This document shows positions 8,188 to 15,275 of a stretch of DNA of 50,760 bases, one piece after another (within the stretch, counting starts at the first letter, position 1; each line of letters opens with the position of its first letter). The stretch spans positions 1 through 50,760 of the forward strand of contig JALONG010000033.1 of assembly GCA_025455065.1 (NCBI GenBank). The letters run 5' to 3'. A model generated the notes under the pieces. That model did no database searches, had not been told where the DNA came from, and worked only from the letters and a program-made list of their open reading frames with translations. The stretch comes from Candidatus Kapaibacterium sp. Lineage in GTDB: Bacteria > Bacteroidota > Ignavibacteria > Kapaibacteriales > UBA4661. Made by a program: the position numbers and the translations under genes.

Positions 8188-8514
8188 ATGAAAACAATAC
8201 ACGACATCGCGCCTGCACTCACCACATTCACGAATGCCGTGAAAACGCTGTACGGAAGCCGCTTGGAGCGGATTGTCCTTTTTGGTTCATTCGCACGGGG
8301 AACGGCACACGAAGGCTCGGATGTGGATGTAGCGGTGGTGTTGAAGGGCGATGTGCAAGAGATGGCGGAAATAGAAACAATGCTGGATGCAATTACGGAT
8401 ACAATCCTTGAACACTGCATTGCTATCAGCGTTGTCCCGCTTTCAGAACAGCGATTCACGAGTAATACCGTTCCGCTTGTGCGGAATATTCGGCAGGAAG
8501 GAATTGTGTTGTGA
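8188..8514 (+). CDS. MNT-type nucleotidyltransferase (antitoxin of an MNT/HEPN pair)
   Basis: A 108-residue minimal nucleotidyltransferase. GSFARGTAHEGSDVDVAVV matches the GSxxRG...SDxDxxV catalytic signature. In characterised MntA/HepT pairs such proteins neutralise the HEPN toxin by AMPylating it. The ATG at 8188 is chosen because an in-frame TTG at 8116 would place the REPIN-like palindrome inside the coding region. The stop overlaps the GTG start of the HEPN gene (8511-8514). Confidence 0.87.
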   Translation: MKTIHDIAPALTTFTNAVKTLYGSRLERIVLFGSFARGTAHEGSDVDVAVVLKGDVQEMAEIETMLDAITDTILEHCIAISVVPLSEQRFTSNTVPLVRNIRQEGIVL

Positions 8515-8858
8515 ATAACTTTGAAGCATTGTTGGCAAGAGCCGAAAAGTACCGCAGTACCGCACGAAATCTCATAGATATGCCAGATTACGAATCAAGT
8601 GCTTCACGTTCTTACTACGCAATGTTCTACGCTACGCAAGCCGTGTTGCTGACAAAAGGCATTGAAACGGCATCACACAATGGTGCAATTACGCTCTTTA
8701 GCGAGCATTTTGTCAAAACGGAAATATTTCCACGTGAAATGAGTCGTATGCTTTCACGCGCTTTGGCGGCACGGCAAATGGGCGATTACGACATAGAACT
8801 CTCCATTTCCCGCGAAACGGCATTACAGCTTTGGGAAACAAGTACCACCTTCATCTAA
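8511..8858 (+). CDS. HEPN-domain protein (UPF0332-like) of an MNT/HEPN pair
   Basis: A 115-residue helical HEPN protein. The segment SSASRSYYAMFYATQAVLL is the typical second helix of the UPF0332/HI0074-like group, and ARQMGDYD is the typical late helix. I see no R-x4-6-H motif in the sequence, so an RNase activity like HepT is not supported; this subgroup may work as a nucleotidyltransferase partner by other means. The GTG start overlaps the MNT stop by GTGA, so the two are coupled. Confidence 0.85.
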   Translation: MNNFEALLARAEKYRSTARNLIDMPDYESSASRSYYAMFYATQAVLLTKGIETASHNGAITLFSEHFVKTEIFPREMSRMLSRALAARQMGDYDIELSISRETALQLWETSTTFI

Positions 8859-8920
8859 ACTATCGGTGATTACTTGCGTGAGCGAGGTTTTCTTGATATT
8901 TCTTCATCTACGAAACAACT

Positions 8921-9250
8921 ATGAATACACAAACACCATACCCCCACATCACCCGCAATCAACGCGGCGAACCAACGATTATCGGCACGAGAACACGTGT
9001 GCAATCCATCGTCAGCTACTACAAATTGGGCATGAGCGTCGAGGAAATTCACGCCTCGTTGCCGTATTTGTCCGATGCGGAACTTCACGCGGCATTTGGT
9101 TATTATTTCGATAACCGCGAGGAAATTGAGCGGTTGATTGACGAAGAGGATGAATTTTATCAACAAGCCAAAGCGCAGTATGGTACGGTTGAAGACCTTA
9201 TTTGGGAAAAAAGTGAGGCAAAGCAACGCGAAATGGCGGTAAAAGCATGA
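8921..9250 (+). CDS. DUF433 antitoxin-like protein
   Basis: A 109-residue member of DUF433, a small winged-helix-type family often paired with PIN-like toxins. The diagnostic opening is GEPTIIGTRTRVQSIVSYY followed by GMSVEEIHASLPYLSDAELHAAFGYYFDN. The C-terminal tail is long and charged and could mask the toxin. Its stop overlaps the downstream ATG (ATGA at 9247-9250). Confidence 0.87.
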   Translation: MNTQTPYPHITRNQRGEPTIIGTRTRVQSIVSYYKLGMSVEEIHASLPYLSDAELHAAFGYYFDNREEIERLIDEEDEFYQQAKAQYGTVEDLIWEKSEAKQREMAVKA

Positions 9251-9585
9251 ATATCAAATTTCTTCTTGATGAAGATACGCAACTCGCTTTGGCGCAAGCC
9301 TTTCGGCAGCGCGGATTTGATGCTGTTCACATTGGAGAACTTCAGCGCAAAGGATTCTCCGACCCCGAACAGTTGGAGTATGCTGTACAACATGGATATT
9401 GCTTTTTCACCTTCAACAAACGCGATTTTGTCATTCTGCACACGGAATATGTCGTCTTGAATAAAACGCACTACGGTATCATTGCCTCGCCGCACTTACC
9501 AATTTCCGACATTCTGCGCCGCATGAGCACACTTGTCAAAACCTTATCCGCCGAAGGAATGAACAATGAACTGCGGTTTTTATGA
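9247..9585 (+). CDS. DUF5615 PIN-like toxin candidate
   Basis: A 112-residue protein of the PIN-like DUF5615 family. Marks are FLLDEDTQLALAQAFRQRGF at the N-terminus, GFSDPEQLEYAVQHGYCFFT in the middle and FNKRDFVILH, where the family keeps acidic active-site residues. Length is normal and no residue is obviously lost. ATGA overlap with the DUF433 gene indicates a toxin-antitoxin pair; nuclease activity is inferred from the family. Confidence 0.87.
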   Translation: MNIKFLLDEDTQLALAQAFRQRGFDAVHIGELQRKGFSDPEQLEYAVQHGYCFFTFNKRDFVILHTEYVVLNKTHYGIIASPHLPISDILRRMSTLVKTLSAEGMNNELRFL

Positions 9586-9601
9586 TTATCAAAAAGCAAC
9601 G

Positions 9602-11356
9602 ATGAAGTTCTTATTCTTCATCGTATTTCTCACCCTCGCAGCCGCACACGCGCTTGCTTTCGCGGCACCCACACCACCGCAGAAAAAGGACAGTGCGGCG
9701 CGGCGGGTGCTGTCGTATTCGCAGTTTGTGAAGGAGATGGTGGAGTGTACGGGGGAAACGTATCGGTTGGAGAATGTTGATTTAATGTTTAATAGAGAAA
9801 CTGATACAGCTTTTTTTCCATCTACGAATGATACTAGCCCACTAAGGAATAGCGAGATTACAAATGTTCGAGCATCAGTATTATTGCTTAACGTTCACCT
9901 ACAAAAATTTTCTCCAATTATTCGCTTTAGTAATTTTCAATTCCAACGAGGAATTAGAATTACTATTGAGGATGAAAAACGTGATGATGGAGATGATTTA
10001 TGGGACTTTCGTAATTGTGTTTTTTATCCTATAACATATCAAGATGGAAGCATGGAGGCTATTCGCTTATCAGGCGGTGGCTTCAATACATGGAGATTTT
10101 ATCGCTGTCGCTTTGTGAATGGAATAGACATAAGTAGTTGTAAAATTAGCAACTTATACCTAAAAAAATGCAGATTTGAGATAGAATCAAGTTTGCCATT
10201 CGATTCTAAGGCTTTGAGCATTAGCATTGATAAAAGCACAATCGAAGGTTTAACAATTGACAGTTGCTTATTTGCTGACTATGTACTTTTGGCGGAAAAT
10301 AACTTAACAAACGTCGATATTCAAAGTAGTACCTTCAACACGCTTATACTTACGAGTACCGTACTACGAGAACTCACAATAGACAACTGTGAAATAGACA
10401 GTGCGGCAGGTTTCTACGCAGCACAATTTCCACCCAAAAGCACAGCAATTCCTTTTATCCAAATCGCAGGAAAACTTGCCATTGACAATGTTACAGCATT
10501 CTACCGCGCTCGCACAGATGCTGACTTTGCCAATGAATCCGACTACAACGATTTAATCTCCATCTACACCGACTTCCTCTCGCTCTACAAAACACGCGGC
10601 GACCAAGAGTCCTACAATGCCTGTTACGTGGAGATGAAGCAAATCCACACGCGGCGTGCGGGCTATCTCTACCGCAAAAGCCCCGCGTTGGAATCGTGGT
10701 TTGATTGGCGTTTGAACCAGCTGTTGGAAATCTTTTCGGATTACGGCACGAACTCTGCCAAAGGCTTGATTTATATTTTCTATGTGATAGTCGGCTTTGC
10801 CGCACTGTATCTCGTGTTTCCGAGCGAAGCGGACAATCTTTCCCGCGAAAAATCCTTCCGAATGTTCGATGTGGTGATTGGCTATTTTTCGACTAATGCC
10901 TCGCTTGTGAACATCAGCGAACACAAGCGCAGACGCGCTCTGGACGACTTACAGAATTTCCGCACAACGCTGGAAGTCTCCCGCAAAGACGTTCCTGCTT
11001 TTATCGCCCTGCTTGGCGCACCGCTCTACGGCTTGAACAAGGCGTATTTGGGCTTCAGTGCATGGCTTGTGGAGCGGTTTGATATTGTTCCGGGCAGGTG
11101 GAATGAGCTTTCTGCGGGACGCAAGGCGTGGACGGGTGCGGCTGTCAGCGCATATATGCTGGGCTTTCTCGTCTGGGGCGTGGTGATGCGCTTTGTGAAT
11201 GCCTTTGCTCTCAGCATCAATGCGTTTGTGACCTTGGGCTATGGCGAGATTCAGGCACGAGGCGTGGCGCGGTATTTGGCGGTATTGGAAGGTGCGGTCG
11301 GGTGGTTTTTGTTGTCTATTTTCAGTGTTACTTTGATTTCGCAGCTTTTGCAGTAA
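9602..11356 (+). CDS. Beta-helix protein with potassium-channel-like pore
   Basis: A 584-residue membrane protein. Residues 1-22 form a signal peptide (start at 9602 chosen for this; an upstream ATG at 9566 lies inside the previous gene). Residues ~45-290 contain irregular repeats of the FRNCVF / FYRCRFVN / LKKCRF / DSCLFAD type, like pentapeptide-repeat or right-handed beta-helix domains. A hydrophobic segment lies at ~385-405. The C-terminus has a membrane helix (~510-532), then FVTLGYGEI at ~542-550, matching the K+-channel selectivity filter TxGYG, then a second helix (RYLAVLEGAVGWFLLSIFSV) ending at the C-terminus. This is a two-TM pore of the Ion_trans_2 kind. The part coding for the repeats is clearly more AT-rich than the pore part. 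Transport activity is inferred, not shown. Confidence 0.75.
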   Translation: MKFLFFIVFLTLAAAHALAFAAPTPPQKKDSAARRVLSYSQFVKEMVECTGETYRLENVDLMFNRETDTAFFPSTNDTSPLRNSEITNVRASVLLLNVHLQKFSPIIRFSNFQFQRGIRITIEDEKRDDGDDLWDFRNCVFYPITYQDGSMEAIRLSGGGFNTWRFYRCRFVNGIDISSCKISNLYLKKCRFEIESSLPFDSKALSISIDKSTIEGLTIDSCLFADYVLLAENNLTNVDIQSSTFNTLILTSTVLRELTIDNCEIDSAAGFYAAQFPPKSTAIPFIQIAGKLAIDNVTAFYRARTDADFANESDYNDLISIYTDFLSLYKTRGDQESYNACYVEMKQIHTRRAGYLYRKSPALESWFDWRLNQLLEIFSDYGTNSAKGLIYIFYVIVGFAALYLVFPSEADNLSREKSFRMFDVVIGYFSTNASLVNISEHKRRRALDDLQNFRTTLEVSRKDVPAFIALLGAPLYGLNKAYLGFSAWLVERFDIVPGRWNELSAGRKAWTGAAVSAYMLGFLVWGVVMRFVNAFALSINAFVTLGYGEIQARGVARYLAVLEGAVGWFLLSIFSVTLISQLLQ

Positions 11357-11364
11357 TGCTCTTC

Positions 11365-11466
11365 CCCGTCCTACCGTTTCTGAACGGTAGAACGGGTTTC
11401 GCGGAACGTTTTTACCCGTTTCGTTGCAGGGAAACCCGTTCTACGCCTAAGAAGGCGTAGGACGGG
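11365..11466. repeat. REPIN-like doublet of inverted palindromes
   Basis: Two palindromic units in opposite orientation. Unit 11365-11396 has arms CCCGTCCTACCGTT and AACGGTAGAACGGG. Unit 11435-11466 has arms CCCGTTCTACGCCT and AGGCGTAGGACGGG. GTTTC and GAAAC face each other across a ~38-bp spacer. The inner stems differ between copies but remain complementary. The element fills the gap between the channel-like gene and the next toxin-antitoxin pair. Confidence 0.85.
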
Positions 11467-11504
11467 AAGACCTCAAATTTTTCTCACAATAATTTCCGAA
11501 CACC

Positions 11505-11717
11505 ATGAGCGCAATCACCCGCGAAGCACACGTCCACGAAGGGCGTATTTCCTTAGAGGATTTGCCGTTTGCCGAAAACACGGCGGTCACGGTAACAGTA
11601 GTAGTCAAACCGATATTTCAGCCAGACATGGATGGTTGGCGAGAAGCACGAATACTTACGGCTGGGATTACAGGTAATTGGGCGGATGATATTCAATTTG
11701 AACGTGAGGAACGATGA
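11505..11717 (+). CDS. Putative antitoxin of the second PIN pair
   Basis: A 70-residue protein. Its strand-rich N-terminus (REAHVHEGRISLEDLPF, then AVTVTVVVK) resembles the small beta-type antitoxins found next to PIN toxins (DUF104/AbrB-like layout), and its charged tail could bind the toxin. The stop overlaps the toxin start as ATGA (11714-11717). Part of its N-terminal coding sequence is repeated in degenerate form just after the toxin (12196-12232). Confidence 0.75.
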   Translation: MSAITREAHVHEGRISLEDLPFAENTAVTVTVVVKPIFQPDMDGWREARILTAGITGNWADDIQFEREER

Positions 11718-12175
11718 CTACTTTCTTTGATACCAACACCGTCTTAAAAATTTACCACATAGAATCTGGTACGGACGATATCACAGACTTTCTTTTGCGA
11801 CATCGTGGACGGCTCACCATCGTTATTTCAGAATTAACACGTGTTGAGGTGCGCTCGGCTTTGATGCGGCGTGTTCGCATGAAAGAAATGTCATCCGCCA
11901 CCGCTGAGAAACTGTATGCACTGTTCGGTCGCCATGCTGCTTCAATGGCAATTCAGCCGCTGACCACACAGATATGTACAGAGGCGATACGACTGTTGGA
12001 ACAGTACAGCGCAGTTGCCGCATTAAAGACCCTCTACAGCCTCCAAATCGCATCAGCACTGGAAGCACATCGTACAATACCCTTAGACTATGTGCTTTCG
12101 TCGGATGAAACATTTTTGAGCGTTATGAAAAATTACCTTCCGGCACTGAACCCGATAAGCGATGTTTTACCATGA
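11714..12175 (+). CDS. PIN-domain (VapC-like) toxin, possibly impaired
   Basis: A 153-residue PIN-domain protein. FFDTNTVLKIY carries the first acidic residue, ELTRVEVRSAL the conserved glutamate, and VLSSDETFL the last aspartate region. The segment normally written LDALxLA, whose aspartate is an active-site acid in VapC enzymes, reads LKTLYSLQIASAL here: tyrosine 108 stands where aspartate is expected. One base change (GAC to TAC) would explain it, so nuclease activity may be lost or altered. Length is otherwise normal. It is coupled by ATGA to the upstream antitoxin and to the short ORF that follows. Confidence 0.82.
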   Translation: MTTFFDTNTVLKIYHIESGTDDITDFLLRHRGRLTIVISELTRVEVRSALMRRVRMKEMSSATAEKLYALFGRHAASMAIQPLTTQICTEAIRLLEQYSAVAALKTLYSLQIASALEAHRTIPLDYVLSSDETFLSVMKNYLPALNPISDVLP

Positions 12176-12276
12176 TAGTACCACGGCCTTCATATACCCA
12201 CGAGGTACACGTCCACAAAGGGCGTATTTCCTCCGACAGCAATAAACGTATTCACATTTTTAGCACAACACCATGA
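12172..12276 (+). pseudogene. 34-codon antitoxin remnant bridging two genes
   Basis: A short ORF that starts in the ATGA of the PIN toxin stop (12172) and ends with a TGA that overlaps the ATG of the thioesterase gene (12273). Its middle, THEVHVHKGRIS, corresponds to TREAHVHEGRIS of the antitoxin at 11505, and the DNA matches in 33 of 37 positions. It is therefore the stump of a duplicated antitoxin gene whose remaining part was lost. It may still be translated and couple the two neighbours. Confidence 0.65.
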
Positions 12277-12653
12277 AAATTTCCCCGTTCGCACATCTTC
12301 TCGCTATTGAGACTATCGCCCAAGAGCGCGGAAAATCTCACGTGCGGGTCGTCGTCCGCGAGGAACACACGAACCACTTTGGCTTTGCGCATGGAGGTTT
12401 TATCGGTGGCGTGGCGGATTATGCGCTGGAATTGGCATCGAACAGCTACGACGACGGCACTATCGCTATGGCTCTTGCCACCAGCACCCAATATCACCGC
12501 CCCGCTCCACTTGGTGCGCTCTTGGAGGCACACGCACACGAGACGCACGTCGGCAAAACAACGGCGACGTATCACATTGCACTCAGTATTGACGGCAAAC
12601 TCGTTGCATCGTTCACAGGCACGGTGTTTCGGAAGCCCGCCAATCCTTCCTGA
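12273..12653 (+). CDS. Hotdog-fold thioesterase (PaaI-like)
   Basis: A 126-residue single hotdog-domain protein of the PaaI/acyl-CoA thioesterase type, expected to hydrolyse a small or aromatic acyl-CoA in the cytoplasm. The central helix signature HFGFAHGGFIGGVADYALEL matches HGG...ADxA, and the strands STQYHRPAPLGALLEAHAHE and KLVASFTGTVFRK follow in the usual order. Its ATG overlaps the short ORF upstream (ATGA). The true substrate and any link to branched-chain amino-acid synthesis are unknown. Confidence 0.88.
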   Translation: MKISPFAHLLAIETIAQERGKSHVRVVVREEHTNHFGFAHGGFIGGVADYALELASNSYDDGTIAMALATSTQYHRPAPLGALLEAHAHETHVGKTTATYHIALSIDGKLVASFTGTVFRKPANPS

Positions 12654-12771
12654 ACAGCGCGTTTCGCACAAATACATTCTGCACAAACAAACGCATCTTC
12701 GTAACTCACATTTCACGAAATCAACTCTTGCATTCAACGTATTATTTCTCAATTTCTTAAAGGAATGTTCT

Positions 12772-14505
12772 ATGTCCACTCAAGCCCCACAAACGGCGTA
12801 TAAAATGAAAACCCCACCCCGCACCATGACGGGCGCGGAAGCAGTCGTAGCCTGCCTTTTAGAAGAAGGCGTAGATACAATTTTCGGTTATCCGGGCGGC
12901 GCAATTATGCCCGTCTATGATGCTTTCTACGATTACCAAGACCACCTGAAGCATATTCTCGTGCGCCATGAGCAGGGCGCTGTTCACGCGGCACAAGGTT
13001 ATGCGCGGGTTTCCAACCGCGTGGGTGTGTGTATTGCCACATCCGGTCCGGGCGCGACGAACCTCATCACCGGCATTGCCGACGCGCAGATAGATTCTAC
13101 GCCGCTTGTGTGCATCACGGGACAAGTCGGCTCGCATTTGCTTGGCACGGACGCTTTCCAAGAAACCGATGTGATTGGTATTTCCATGCCTGTTACGAAG
13201 TGGAATTACCAAATCACCAAAGCCGAAGATATTCCTGCCGCGTTTGCCAAAGCCTTCTACATTGCGCGGAGCGGTCGCCCGGGACCGGTGTTGCTGGACA
13301 TTACCAAAGATGCACAGTTCAACAAACTGGATTTCAAATACGAACCCTGCACGGGTATTCGCAGTTACGCGCCTTACCCAAAGTCGCGTCCTGACGATAT
13401 TATCGCTGCCGCATCACTGCTTAATTCCGCGAAAAAGCCGTATATTTTGGTTGGGCATGGCGTGTTAATTTCCGAAGCACAAGAAGAATTTCGGGCGTTT
13501 GTTGAAAAAACGGGTATTCCCGTCGCTTCGACGCTGATGGGATTGTCGGCGTTTCCTTGTGATCACCCGCTCTACGTGGGCTATTTGGGAATGCACGGCA
13601 ATTACGGACCAAACGTCAAGACCAATCAAGCTGATGTGATTCTCGCCGTTGGAATGCGCTTCGACGACCGCGTAACGGGCAATCTCGCAAGCTACGCCAA
13701 ACAAGCAAAAGTGATTCACATCGAAATTGACCCCTCAGAAATCGGTAAAAACGTCAAGCCCGAAGTGGCTATCAATGCCGATGCGAAAGAAGCACTCTTG
13801 GCACTCATGCCGCACGTTCACGAGCGCACACACACTGCATGGATACAGGAGTTTAAGGACTGTGATGCTATTGAACACGAAAAAGTCATTAAGCGCGAGT
13901 TTACGCTGCCCGAAAACAGTATCAAAATGGCAAACGTTGTAGAGCGGATTTCCCGAAAAACCAGTGGTGAAGCCATTGTCGTAACCGACGTGGGACAGCA
14001 TCAAATGGTCGTTTCGCGGTATTATGCTTTTCGCGGGCATGAAAATAATGTCACTTCCGGTGGCTTGGGAACAATGGGATTTGCGCTCCCGGCGGCTATC
14101 GGTGCGAAGTTTGCACGTCCGAATGACGAGGTGATTGCGGTTATCGGCGACGGCGGTTTTCAGATGACGTTGCAAGAACTCGGCACGATTTTCCAAGAAG
14201 AAACAGGCGTGAAAATTGTTCTTTTGAACAACAACTTTCTCGGAATGGTGCGCCAATGGCAGCAACTCTTCTTCGACCGTCGCTATTCCTTTGTGGAGAT
14301 GAAAAATCCAAATTTCATCAAAATTGCGGAAGGCTTCGGCATCACAGCGCGAAAAATCGAGCATCCGAGCGAACTCGACGCAGCGCTGGATGAGATGCTT
14401 GCGCACAAAGGACCGTACTTTTTGGAAGTCGTTGTCGAGCGCGAGGAGAACGTGTTTCCGATGGTTCCGACGGGCGCGAGTGTTGCGGATATTCGGTTGG
14501 AATAG
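12772..14505 (+). CDS. ilvB: Acetolactate synthase large (catalytic) subunit
   Basis: Thiamine-diphosphate enzyme that condenses pyruvate with pyruvate or 2-oxobutyrate, the first committed step of valine/isoleucine synthesis. The 577-residue protein has GYPGGAIMPVYDAF, the catalytic glutamate in VRHEQGAVHAAQGYAR, the FAD-linker region, and the ThDP motif GDGGFQMTLQEL...NNNFLGMVRQWQ. The open frame extends upstream to 12307, but that part overlaps the thioesterase gene out of frame and has no homology. ATG 12772 follows AAAGGA at 12760-12765, one of the few clear Shine-Dalgarno sites in the window. ilvN follows 73 bp later. Confidence 0.95.
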   Translation: MSTQAPQTAYKMKTPPRTMTGAEAVVACLLEEGVDTIFGYPGGAIMPVYDAFYDYQDHLKHILVRHEQGAVHAAQGYARVSNRVGVCIATSGPGATNLITGIADAQIDSTPLVCITGQVGSHLLGTDAFQETDVIGISMPVTKWNYQITKAEDIPAAFAKAFYIARSGRPGPVLLDITKDAQFNKLDFKYEPCTGIRSYAPYPKSRPDDIIAAASLLNSAKKPYILVGHGVLISEAQEEFRAFVEKTGIPVASTLMGLSAFPCDHPLYVGYLGMHGNYGPNVKTNQADVILAVGMRFDDRVTGNLASYAKQAKVIHIEIDPSEIGKNVKPEVAINADAKEALLALMPHVHERTHTAWIQEFKDCDAIEHEKVIKREFTLPENSIKMANVVERISRKTSGEAIVVTDVGQHQMVVSRYYAFRGHENNVTSGGLGTMGFALPAAIGAKFARPNDEVIAVIGDGGFQMTLQELGTIFQEETGVKIVLLNNNFLGMVRQWQQLFFDRRYSFVEMKNPNFIKIAEGFGITARKIEHPSELDAALDEMLAHKGPYFLEVVVEREENVFPMVPTGASVADIRLE

Positions 14506-14578
14506 TTACAAGCCTCACTTAATCGCCGAAAGAATCTGTTTTATCACAATACTTCCATGCTCACAAATTGTTACTATT

Positions 14579-15154
14579 ATGAATCAGCCCAAAAAACTCT
14601 TCACTATCATTGCCTTCACGGAGAACCGTATCGGACTTCTGAACCGCATCACGATTATCTTCACGCGCAGGCATATCAATATCGAATCCCTCACCACCAG
14701 CGAATGTGAGGTCGAAGGTGTACACCGTTTCACTATCACGACGCGCACAACCGAAGAACGTGCCGTGAAGGTGGTGAAGCAAATCGAAAAACTCGTGGAA
14801 GTCATCAAAGCCTCGCTCCATGCGGAGGACGAGACGATTTATCAGGAATTGGCGCTTTACAAAATTGATGCACTCAAAATCGCTGCCGACGGCACATTTA
14901 CGGCGTTTTTGAACACGCTCAAAAAGTACAATGCCGGCATCCAAAGCGCGGAAAAAGAATACATTATCGTACAGAAACTCGGACGGCGCGTTGAGATTTT
15001 TATGCTCTTGGATGCGCTCAAAGAATACCACGTGCTGGAATTTGCAAAATCCGGCAGAGTAGCAATGACACGCTCCGCAAACGATTTAGACCAATATCTC
15101 CGCGAAATGGAAGCCACACGCGCTGCGGAAGAAATCGAAGCAATCGGGGTGTAG
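14579..15154 (+). CDS. ilvN: Acetolactate synthase small (regulatory) subunit
   Basis: A 191-residue regulatory subunit that stimulates the large subunit and confers valine feedback control in studied systems. The N-terminal ACT domain (FTIIAFTENRIGLLNRITIIF, then RRHINIESLT) is clear, followed by a C-terminal ALS_ss_C-like domain (YKIDALKIAADG...LGRRVEIFMLLDALKEY). It is longer than E. coli IlvN and resembles IlvH-type subunits with two domains. The open frame extends upstream of 14579 into ilvB in another frame; the ATG at 14579 is where homology begins. Confidence 0.93.
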   Translation: MNQPKKLFTIIAFTENRIGLLNRITIIFTRRHINIESLTTSECEVEGVHRFTITTRTTEERAVKVVKQIEKLVEVIKASLHAEDETIYQELALYKIDALKIAADGTFTAFLNTLKKYNAGIQSAEKEYIIVQKLGRRVEIFMLLDALKEYHVLEFAKSGRVAMTRSANDLDQYLREMEATRAAEEIEAIGV

Positions 15155-15275
15155 CAAGGGTATCAAGAATTTTTCTGTTGCACGGCACGGCTAAAATTCT
15201 ATCTTTATCAGCAATAGCAAAGTTCACGGGTAATTTACTACCATTTTTTTTATTCAATTTCAGAGAGACCATTGT

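Noticed and set aside
12307-12771. Upstream extension of the ilvB frame
   Set aside because: Overlaps the thioesterase gene in another frame and lacks AHAS homology; a Shine-Dalgarno site precedes the ATG at 12772.
14324-14578. Upstream extension of the ilvN frame
   Set aside because: Lies within ilvB in another frame; ACT-domain homology starts at 14579.
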